Below are positions 1-5,164 of a stretch of DNA of 5,164 bases, in pieces; the stretch's first letter is position 1, and the number at the start of each line of letters is the position of its first letter. The notes below the pieces were generated by a model. That model made no database searches. It was given only the letters and a program-made list of their open reading frames with translations, and was not told the origin of the DNA. The stretch lies in contig CAMPHD010000272.1 of assembly GCA_946885765.1 (NCBI GenBank), positions 1-5,164 on the forward strand, written 5' to 3'. Source of the DNA: an uncultured Thalassospira sp. GTDB taxonomy: Bacteria > Pseudomonadota > Alphaproteobacteria > Rhodospirillales_A > Thalassospiraceae. Both the position numbers and the translations under genes were made by a program.

Positions 1-1485
1 CAGATCGTCAACCGGCTTGAGGAACAGCAGGTTTCCTATCAGCTTCTGAATAACGGCACCGAAATTCTGGTCCCCGCCGATCAGGTCAACCGCATGCGCC
101 TGTCGATGGCCGAAAGCGGCCTGCCAACCGGCGGCTCCGTCGGTTATGAAGTTTTCGACAGTGGCAGCGGCCTTGGCGCGACCAGCTTTGAGCAGAACAT
201 CAACCATGTCCGCGCCCTTGAGGGCGAGCTGGCACGTACCATCACGGCCATACAGTCCGTGCAGCAGGCGCGCGTTCATCTTGTGCTGCCCAAACGTCAA
301 ATGTTCTCGCGTGAAACACAGGAAGCAAGCGCATCCATCGCTGTTAAAATGGCTGGCGGAGAATTGAAACCCGAACAGGTCATTGCCATCCAGCATCTTG
401 TTGCAGCGGCGGTGCCCCAACTGACCCCAAGCAAGGTTTCGATCATTGATGAACGCGGTCGCCTTCTGGCACGTGGTCAGGGCGAAGAGCAATCATCGAC
501 CTTCCTGACTCAGACCGCCGATGAAATGCGCATCCGCAACGAAACGCGTCTGCGCAATACCATTGAAGATCTTCTGTCGCGTTCCCTTGGTTACGGCGAA
601 GTCCGGGCCGAGGTTTCGGTTGAAATGGACTTCAACAAGGTTACGACAGCTGACGAGCGGTTTAACCCGGACGAACGGGTTGTACGCTCCAGCCAGACGA
701 TCGACGAAAATTCCACCAACAGCGAAACCGAGGGTACCGACCCGGTAACGCTGCAAAACAATCTGCCTGACCCCAACTTTGATGCAGGACAGGGCGCAGG
801 CACCAGCAGCCAGGAAACCCGGTCCGAGGAAACCGTCAATTACGAAATTTCCAAAACCACCACGACAAAGGTCAAGGAAATTGGCGAAATTTCCCGTGTG
901 ACAGTGGCGGTTCTGGTTGATGGTACCTACACAACCGATGAGAACGGCGAACGGCTTTATCAGGAACGTTCCCCCGAAGATCTGGAAAAGATCGCAGCCC
1001 TTGTTCGCAGCGCAATCGGCTATGACCCGGCACGCAGCGATCAGGTCGAAGTGATCAACATGAAATTTGCCGACACGGCAGACCTGTTCCCGGATGAAGA
1101 TGTCGAAACGTTCCTTGGCCTCGACAAGGCCGAGATTTTCCGCATAGCCGAAATGCTGGTCCTTGCCATCGTTGCGATCCTGGTCATTCTTCTGGTGGTC
1201 CGCCCGCTCCTGACCCGTGCGTTCGAAACCCTGCCAAGTGCTGCCGACATGGCACAGCGTCAGCTGCTGGCCGAAGATATGACCGCAGAGGGCACCCCGG
1301 CACTGGCAGGACCATCACCGGTTCCGATGGCACCGGGCATGGACGATGGCGAAGAACTGATCAACCTGTCGCAGGTCGAAGGTCGTGTGAAGGCCTCCTC
1401 GGTCAAGAAGATCGGCGAGATTGTCGAAAAGCATCCGGAAGAGGCCCTGTCGATCATTCGCAACTGGCTTTATCAGGAAACCTGA
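1..1485 (+). CDS. fliF: Flagellar MS-ring protein FliF, 5'-truncated by the window
   Basis: FliF forms the inner-membrane MS-ring, the base on which the C-ring and export gate assemble. The reading frame is open from base 1, so the first ATG in view (base 94) is internal and the true start lies upstream. About 494 residues are visible; the signal-like N-terminus and first membrane helix are missing. Counting from base 1, residues 1-42 are the end of ring-building motif 1. Residues about 76-150 are motif 2 (includes ARVHLVLPKRQMFSRE). Residues about 176-357 are motif 3, with a long Ser/Thr/Asn/Glu-rich collar loop around 212-290. The second membrane helix is about 385-400 (MLVLAIVAILVILLVV). 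A Pro/Ala/Met-rich cytoplasmic linker follows. The last ~32 residues (VKASSVKKIGEIVEKHPEEA, ending NWLYQET) match the FliG-binding tail of alphaproteobacterial FliF. The gene ends at TGA 1483-1485, with a second in-frame TGA at 1492-1494. No frameshift or missing domain is seen. Family assignment is very secure. Confidence 0.97.
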   Translation, partial: QIVNRLEEQQVSYQLLNNGTEILVPADQVNRMRLSMAESGLPTGGSVGYEVFDSGSGLGATSFEQNINHVRALEGELARTITAIQSVQQARVHLVLPKRQMFSRETQEASASIAVKMAGGELKPEQVIAIQHLVAAAVPQLTPSKVSIIDERGRLLARGQGEEQSSTFLTQTADEMRIRNETRLRNTIEDLLSRSLGYGEVRAEVSVEMDFNKVTTADERFNPDERVVRSSQTIDENSTNSETEGTDPVTLQNNLPDPNFDAGQGAGTSSQETRSEETVNYEISKTTTTKVKEIGEISRVTVAVLVDGTYTTDENGERLYQERSPEDLEKIAALVRSAIGYDPARSDQVEVINMKFADTADLFPDEDVETFLGLDKAEIFRIAEMLVLAIVAILVILLVVRPLLTRAFETLPSAADMAQRQLLAEDMTAEGTPALAGPSPVPMAPGMDDGEELINLSQVEGRVKASSVKKIGEIVEKHPEEALSIIRNWLYQET

Positions 1486-1512
1486 TTTGCCTGACGGTCC
1501 AATCATGGGCAG

Positions 1513-1529
1513 GGTGGCATAAGGCCACC
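1513..1529 (+). promoter_or_regulatory. Small perfect hairpin in the fliF-fliH gap
   Basis: GGTGGC (1513-1518) and GCCACC (1524-1529) are exact reverse complements around a 5-base loop (ATAAG). The hairpin lies in the only non-coding gap between fliF and fliH. No T-run follows it, so it is not a standard intrinsic terminator. It could stabilise or be a processing point in the mRNA, or be a chance palindrome. The structure is seen directly; any function is inference. Confidence 0.3.
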
Positions 1530-1537
1530 GGCCTGCT
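1522..1537 (+). promoter_or_regulatory. Weak sigma-54 (-24/-12)-like match before fliH
   Basis: The sequence AGGCCACCGGCCTGCT has GG (1523-1524) and GC (1535-1536) exactly 12 bases apart, as in the -24/-12 consensus TGGCAC-N5-TTGCW. It matches GGC in the first half and TGCT in the second, but misses T, A and C of the first block and one T of the second. Transcription would start near 1548, leaving about 19 bases before the fliH ATG. Flagellar class genes in Alphaproteobacteria often use sigma-54 with FlbD, which makes it worth noting. It overlaps the hairpin and could easily be chance. Confidence 0.18.
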
Positions 1538-1566
1538 TGTCGCACAAACCAAACCAGCGGTTCGAT

Positions 1567-2685
1567 ATGACGGCCATTGAAAAATTCAAATTCTCGCTCA
1601 GTTTCGATGATGCCGATAACGTCATTCGTTCGTCCGGTTCTGATGATGAACACTACACTTCAGGCAAGAAGAAAAAGAAAAAAGAGGACGAGGCCCCGCC
1701 CCCTCCTCCGGCAATTTACACCGAAGAACAAGCGGCCCAAATGGTGACCGAAGCCGAAACTGCTGCACGCGAAACCGCCGATGCCGAAGGCTTCGCCCGC
1801 GGCCTCGAACAGGGACATGCTGAAATTCGATCATCCCTTGAACAGGCGATGGCAGATACTTCGGCACGTCTTGCCGAAACCCTTGCCCGGATTGACGAGC
1901 AGCAAAAACGCGCCAACGCCCGCATCAACGAGGACGCCATTCATGTTGCTATCGGCGTGATGCGCAAAATTGCGCCTGCCTGGTCGAAACAGTTCGAGCT
2001 CACCGAAATCGAAAGCATCGTACGTCAATGTTTGGCAAACCTGTTTGACGCGCCCAAGGTAATTGTGCAGGTCCATCCCGATATCAGCGACATGATTTCG
2101 GAAAACGTCGAAAAAATCGCACAGTCACGGGGTTTTTCGGGCAAGGTCGGTGTGATTGGCGAACCCGATATCGATCTTGGTGATTGCCATGTTTCGTGGG
2201 GTGACGGAACGGCAGTTCGCGATACCAAACGCATCTGGGCTGAAATCAACGATATCGTGGAACGCGCGCTTCAAAGCCATGGTGACGAGCATGAGCTCGA
2301 CGGCAGCGACATGGGCGATCCTGATATACAAAACACCCGCCTGGCCGACCTGCCGCGCAAACAGACTACCTCAAAGTCCGAAGCCCCGGCTTCCGATCCG
2401 GAACCGGCATCCGAAGACCGGATCAGCGATGAGGAAACCGGATCACACGACACGCCTGTATCGACCAGTCAGATCGAAGAAGGTCATGGCACAGAACGGG
2501 TTAATATGCCAACATCCCCTCAGGATGATGCGTCGCACACAGAAATCGGGATCGATGATAAAGATGATCCGCTACAACAGGATGGGAACCCGTTGCAGCC
2601 GGATCAAAAACGCGATGCCGAAAACGAAACAGAAGTCGATGTGACGCAGGAAGCTCAAGGATCAGGAGACGAAAATGGCCGATGA
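1567..2685 (+). CDS. fliH: FliH/FlbE-type flagellar export ATPase regulator with long acidic C-terminal tail
   Basis: FliH-family proteins bind the export ATPase FliI and tether it to FliN at the C-ring; the Caulobacter homologue is FlbE. From ATG 1567 the protein is 372 residues. A TTG at 1537 would add 10 residues, but the ATG gives the family-like start MTAIEKFKFSLSFDD and is preferred; its Shine-Dalgarno is weak (AGCGG, 1556-1560). Residues 34-39 are six lysines and 44-48 five prolines. Residues about 52-125 are Ala/Glu-rich and helical, with a GxxxGxxxG pattern at G75, G79 and G83 typical of FliH. Residues about 125-236 form the globular C-terminal domain, ending in CHVSWGDGTAVRD and IWAEINDIVERAL, a typical FliH ending. 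After residue ~238 comes about 130 residues of Asp/Glu/Ser/Pro/Gln-rich, probably disordered sequence, which usual FliH (roughly 200-250 residues) lacks. The stop overlaps fliN. FliH assignment rests on position, the glycine pattern and the C-domain; direct similarity in this family is low. Confidence 0.87.
   Translation: MTAIEKFKFSLSFDDADNVIRSSGSDDEHYTSGKKKKKKEDEAPPPPPAIYTEEQAAQMVTEAETAARETADAEGFARGLEQGHAEIRSSLEQAMADTSARLAETLARIDEQQKRANARINEDAIHVAIGVMRKIAPAWSKQFELTEIESIVRQCLANLFDAPKVIVQVHPDISDMISENVEKIAQSRGFSGKVGVIGEPDIDLGDCHVSWGDGTAVRDTKRIWAEINDIVERALQSHGDEHELDGSDMGDPDIQNTRLADLPRKQTTSKSEAPASDPEPASEDRISDEETGSHDTPVSTSQIEEGHGTERVNMPTSPQDDASHTEIGIDDKDDPLQQDGNPLQPDQKRDAENETEVDVTQEAQGSGDENGR
2664..2669 (+). 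promoter_or_regulatory. Shine-Dalgarno of fliN inside the fliH 3' end
   Basis: AGGAGA lies 5 bases before the fliN ATG (2675) and within the last codons of fliH, whose stop is at 2683-2685. A strong site buried in the upstream gene, with an 11-base gene overlap, suggests fliN translation is coupled to fliH. It also fixes the fliN start. Confidence 0.75.
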
Positions 2686-3037
2686 TGACGATCTTGAACT
2701 CTCGGAACTCGATAACGATGATATCGAACTAGAGGGCGAAGGTACCGAACTTCTGGCCGCCGCCGAGATCGGCAGCGATGCCATGAAGACTTCCAAGGAT
2801 CTCGAAGCGGTTTACGATATTCCCGTTCAGGTTTCGGCAGTCCTTGGAAAAGCAACCATGCAGGTAAGCCAGTTGCTAAAACTGGGGCGTGGTGCAGTCG
2901 TAGAGCTTGACCGCAAGGTTGGGGAAGCTATTGATATTTATGTGAACAACCGTCTGGTCGCACGAGGCGAAGTGGTGGTTGTCGAAGACCGTCTGGGGGT
3001 AACCATGACGGAAATCATCAAGTCCGAGAAAAACTAG
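2675..3037 (+). CDS. fliN: Flagellar motor switch protein FliN
   Basis: FliN is the most abundant C-ring protein; it forms the bottom of the switch complex with FliM and docks the FliH-FliI export complex. The protein is 120 residues, normal for FliN. Residues 1-35 are a strongly acidic leader (MADDDDLELSELDNDD...). Residues about 44-118 are a complete SpoA/C-ring domain: the opening strand YDIPVQVSAVLGKATM, then QVSQLLKLGRGAVVELD, DIYVNNRLVARGEVVVVEDR and the closing GVTMTEII. All conserved landmarks of the domain are present: the IPV strand, the LLKLGRGAVVEL turn and the hydrophobic VNNRLVARGEVVVV patch. The start is backed by AGGAGA at 2664-2669. The gene overlaps fliH by 11 bases and ends at TAG 3035-3037, 22 bases before motA. 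The pairing with fliH fits the known FliH-FliN contact. The FliM and FliG partners are not in the window. Confidence 0.96.
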   Translation: MADDDDLELSELDNDDIELEGEGTELLAAAEIGSDAMKTSKDLEAVYDIPVQVSAVLGKATMQVSQLLKLGRGAVVELDRKVGEAIDIYVNNRLVARGEVVVVEDRLGVTMTEIIKSEKN

Positions 3038-3059
3038 TCTTTTGAGAGGATGAGCGGGT

Positions 3060-3854
3060 ATGGCGGACGGGGGGACTAAAACGTCGTTTGATATCGCGAC
3101 GGTTGCGGGCTTGGCTATTGGCTTCGCGCTTATTATCGCGGCGATCGTATTGGGGGGATCGCCCGGTGCATTTATCGATATTCCGTCCGTTCTGATCGTG
3201 ATCGGCGGCACGGCTGCGATTACTGCTGTCTGTTTTGCCTTGGGCGAATTCCTGGGGGCCGGCAAGGTCCTGATGCGCACGATTTTTCACAGATCGCGCA
3301 ACCCGGCTGATGCCGCCCTGCAGATTTTGCAACTGGCTGAAATTGCCCGCAAAGGCGGGGTTCTGTCGCTTCAAGGCCATCTCGATAGCCTGCAAAGCGA
3401 GGAATATCTCTGGAAGGGTCTGTCGCTTGTTGTTGATGGTACGCCGCCAGAAGAAGTCGAAGCCATCATGCGCAAGGACATGAATGCCACCATCGGACGC
3501 CACCAGAAAGGCGCTAACATCATGAAAAAGGCGGGCGATATCGCGCCTGCCATGGGCCTCATCGGGACTCTGATCGGTCTGGTGCAGATGCTTGGCAACC
3601 TTGATGATCCATCGTCGATTGGCCCATCCATGGCGGTCGCCCTTTTGACGACTTTTTATGGTGCGGTTCTGGCAAACATGGTGTTCATGCCGCTTGCCGC
3701 CAAACTCGAACGTAATTCGGGTGAAGAAGAACTTTTGAATTCGGTCTATATGGTGGGGGCCGTATCCATCGGGCGACAGGAAAACCCCCGTCGTCTGGAA
3801 ATGCTGATCAACTCCATCCTGCCCCCGTCAAAACGGGTCAGCTATTTCGATTGA
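3060..3854 (+). CDS. motA: Flagellar stator protein, MotA/PomA family (PomA-like)
   Basis: MotA/PomA proteins form, with MotB/PomB, the ion channel whose flux turns the rotor. The protein is 264 residues, close to Vibrio PomA (about 253) and shorter than E. coli MotA (295). Four membrane segments are visible: about 12-32, 41-61, 161-180 and 191-212, with the large cytoplasmic loop at about 62-160. PomA-like stretches include ATVAGLAIGFALIIAAIVLG, DIAPAMGLIGTLIGLVQML, DDPSSIGPSMAVALLTTFYG and NMVFMPLA. Conserved prolines P163 (helix 3) and P211 (helix 4) are present. In the rotor-facing loop, R97 (ARKGG) matches PomA Arg88, but the position matching PomA Glu96 is Q105. The start ATG 3060 follows AGAGGA (3045-3050) at 9 bases. 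The gene lies 22 bases after fliN and 58 before flbD, so it is probably co-transcribed. No motB/pomB is adjacent. Sodium use is suggested by PomA resemblance but unproven, because ion choice depends largely on the B subunit. TolQ/ExbB is less likely given the length, loop and context. Confidence 0.95.
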   Translation: MADGGTKTSFDIATVAGLAIGFALIIAAIVLGGSPGAFIDIPSVLIVIGGTAAITAVCFALGEFLGAGKVLMRTIFHRSRNPADAALQILQLAEIARKGGVLSLQGHLDSLQSEEYLWKGLSLVVDGTPPEEVEAIMRKDMNATIGRHQKGANIMKKAGDIAPAMGLIGTLIGLVQMLGNLDDPSSIGPSMAVALLTTFYGAVLANMVFMPLAAKLERNSGEEELLNSVYMVGAVSIGRQENPRRLEMLINSILPPSKRVSYFD

Positions 3855-3896
3855 TCGGTGACATCCGCCAATTGAAATTGCCATTGGGAACGAAGC

Positions 3897-3904
3897 GGAA
3901 AGAG
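3897..3904 (+). promoter_or_regulatory. Probable Shine-Dalgarno of flbD
   Basis: GGAAAGAG lies 8 bases before ATG 3913. It selects that start over an ATG at 3905, which is in another frame and meets a stop after six codons. The rest of the 58-base motA-flbD gap shows only a weak CCAAT (3868-3872)/ATTGG (3883-3887) inverted pair and no terminator or clear promoter. Confidence 0.55.
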
Positions 3905-3912
3905 ATGAGACT

Positions 3913-5164
3913 ATGCAGGTATTGATCGTTGGTGGACTGGGCGGTCAGATCGGCGCAGCCAGCAAGATCGCGATGGCACGCGGCGCAACAGTCCAGTTGG
4001 CCGAAAGTGTCACGACATCGCTGAATATCCTGCGTGCAGGCAACCGTATCGATCTGGTTATGGCCGACATCACCCTTGATGTCGCCGCCCTGATCGAAGC
4101 AATGCACCGTGAACGCATCAATGTTCCAGTGGTGGCCTGTGGTATCGGTAATGACGTCAATGGTGCGGTCAATGCGATCAAGGCCGGTGCGCAGGAATTT
4201 ATCCCGCTGCCACCCGAGGCAGCCCTGATTGCCGCCATCCTCGAAGCCGTTACCGAAGAAAGCCATGCTCTGATCCACCGCGATGCCCGCATGGCAGAAA
4301 CCCTTCGTCTGGCAACGCAGGTCGCCAACAGTTCCGCCTCGATTCTGATCACGGGCGAAAGCGGAACCGGCAAGGAAATCATATCGCGCTTTGTTCATCG
4401 TAAATCCAACCGGGCGGATAAACCGTTCGTCGCCGTGAACTGTGCTGCCATTCCCGATAACCTTCTGGAATCCGAACTGTTTGGCCATGAAAAAGGCGCG
4501 TTTACCGGCGCACAGGCCCGGCGTATCGGCAAGTTTGAAGAAGCCAATGGCGGCACCCTTTTGCTTGATGAAATCAGTGAAATGGATGTCCGCCTGCAGG
4601 CCAAACTGCTACGTGCCATTCAGGAAAAGGAAATCGACCGTCTGGGGGGTAAAAGCCCGGTCAAGGTCGATGTCCGCATTCTCGCGACCTCGAACCGCAA
4701 TCTCGAAGCCGAAGTCAATGCTGGCAACTTCCGCGAAGACCTTTATTTCCGCCTGAACGTCGTCAATCTCGATATTCCGTCCTTACGCGAACGGCCCGAC
4801 GATATTCCGGTTCTGGCGGAATTCTTTGTTAAAAAATATTCCGAAGCCAATGATCTGCCGATCCGTCCGATCAGCCCGCTCGCAATTGTACGTTTGCGCA
4901 GCCACCATTGGCGCGGCAATGTGCGCGAATTGGAAAACACCATTCACCGCGCGGTCCTGATTGCCGGTCCAACCGAAATCGGCCCCGAAGCCATCATGCT
5001 TTCCGGCGCGGGCAGCAACGAACCGGGCTGGCAGTCTGCACCGGCGCCCGAAGCGGCGGCCCCTGCTCCGGCTCCTTCGCAGCCTGCCCCCAGTGCACCG
5101 TCACGCGCAAGTTCCGCCTATGCCAATGCCAACGCAGCTTATGGTGGTACGGTCTATCGTCCGG
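3913..5164 (+). CDS. flbD: FlbD-type sigma-54-dependent flagellar transcriptional activator, 3'-truncated by the window
   Basis: FlbD activates late flagellar genes with sigma-54 and in Caulobacter also represses early ones; it is controlled there by FliX. The frame stays open from ATG 3913 to the window end, giving 417 residues; the C-terminal DNA-binding (Fis-type) domain is beyond the edge. Residues 1-115 are a receiver-like fold. D52 sits at the usual phospho-acceptor place, but the acidic pair after strand 1 is replaced (LIVGGLGGQ) and the strand-5 Lys is gone (EFIPLPP), as in Caulobacter FlbD. Residues about 125-365 are the AAA+ domain: Walker A GESGTGKE (148-155), sigma-54-contact loop GAFTGA (195-200), Walker B GGTLLLDE (213-220), [10 protein letters not shown] (273-282) and sensor-2 region WRGNVREL (333-340). 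All are intact, so it should be an active ATPase. Residues about 371-417 are an Ala/Pro/Ser-rich linker. The AAA+ core closely resembles Caulobacter FlbD as recalled. Other NtrC-family regulators are unlikely given the pseudo-receiver and flagellar context. Confidence 0.95.
   Translation, partial: MQVLIVGGLGGQIGAASKIAMARGATVQLAESVTTSLNILRAGNRIDLVMADITLDVAALIEAMHRERINVPVVACGIGNDVNGAVNAIKAGAQEFIPLPPEAALIAAILEAVTEESHALIHRDARMAETLRLATQVANSSASILITGESGTGKEIISRFVHRKSNRADKPFVAVNCAAIPDNLLESELFGHEKGAFTGAQARRIGKFEEANGGTLLLDEISEMDVRLQAKLLRAIQEKEIDRLGGKSPVKVDVRILATSNRNLEAEVNAGNFREDLYFRLNVVNLDIPSLRERPDDIPVLAEFFVKKYSEANDLPIRPISPLAIVRLRSHHWRGNVRELENTIHRAVLIAGPTEIGPEAIMLSGAGSNEPGWQSAPAPEAAAPAPAPSQPAPSAPSRASSAYANANAAYGGTVYRP

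Noticed and set aside
845..895. GAAATTTCC repeated twice about 43 bases apart
   Set aside because: Both copies encode Glu-Ile-Ser in fliF (YEISK, GEIS); this is coincidental codon use in the collar region.
1250..1264. TGGCAC followed by GC at sigma-54 spacing inside fliF
   Set aside because: The second half is CAGC rather than TTGC, it lies within coding sequence (DMAQRQ), and no gene starts close downstream.
1537..1566. TTG at 1537 as the fliH start
   Set aside because: It has no Shine-Dalgarno, and the added residues (SHKPNQRFD) are unlike FliH N-termini, whereas ATG 1567 gives a family-like start.
1678..1684. AAAAAAG heptamer in fliH as a possible programmed -1 frameshift site
   Set aside because: The codon phase is AAA AAA GAG, not the A AAA AAG phase needed for tandem slippage, and the main frame continues as a normal FliH protein.
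2156..2644. Open frame of 162 codons on the + strand inside fliH
   Set aside because: It overlaps the FliH C-domain and tail in another frame, has a Lys/Arg/Met-rich composition typical of a shadow frame, and resembles no family.
3868..3887. CCAAT/ATTGG inverted pair between motA and flbD as a terminator
   Set aside because: The stem is only 5 bp, AT-rich, with a 10-base loop and no T-run, so it is too weak to be a terminator.
3838..4488. Minus-strand open frame of 216 codons opposite motA end and flbD
   Set aside because: It is antisense to the conserved FlbD receiver and AAA+ coding region, has no recognisable domain, and has Phe/His/Cys-rich shadow composition.

Overview
The window is one run of five co-directional (+ strand) flagellar genes. 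In order they are fliF (MS-ring, 5' end outside the window), fliH/flbE (export ATPase regulator), fliN (C-ring switch protein), a motA/pomA-type stator gene, and flbD (sigma-54 activator, 3' end outside the window). I found no RNA gene, mobile element, CRISPR array or prophage. The longest stretch without a gene is about 80 bases.

The FlbD protein, with a receiver-like N-terminus that has lost its usual phosphorylation residues, is characteristic of Alphaproteobacteria. The fliF ... flbE-fliN ... flbD order resembles the Caulobacter crescentus fliF-fliG-flbE-fliN-flbD operon. The moderate GC (about mid-50s % by eye) and the motA-like gene between fliN and flbD suggest a marine Rhodospirillales-type organism such as Thalassospira. 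That genus guess comes from memory of the families, not from a search.

Layout: 1-1485 is the C-terminal ~494 residues of FliF, including the end of RBM1, RBM2, RBM3 with the collar loop, the second membrane helix and the FliG-binding tail. An 81-base gap follows, holding a small perfect hairpin and a weak -24/-12-like match. Next are fliH (1567-2685), fliN (2675-3037, overlapping fliH by 11 bases), motA/pomA (3060-3854) and flbD (3913 to the end). Spacings of 11-base overlap, 22 bases and 58 bases argue for co-transcription from fliH to flbD.

The proteins belong to the basal body and its control. FliF is the membrane ring, FliN the bottom of the switch ring and docking point for FliH. FliH escorts and restrains the export ATPase FliI, the MotA/PomA protein is half of the torque-generating ion channel, and FlbD is expected to switch on later sigma-54-dependent flagellar genes.

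This is a mostly ordinary flagellar region. The points worth a second look are the absence of fliG between fliF and fliH although FliF keeps its FliG-binding tail, a ~130-residue acidic extension on FliH, a Lys6/Pro5 tract near the FliH start, a Glu-to-Gln change at a conserved charged site in the stator protein, and the absence of a motB/pomB partner next to it.
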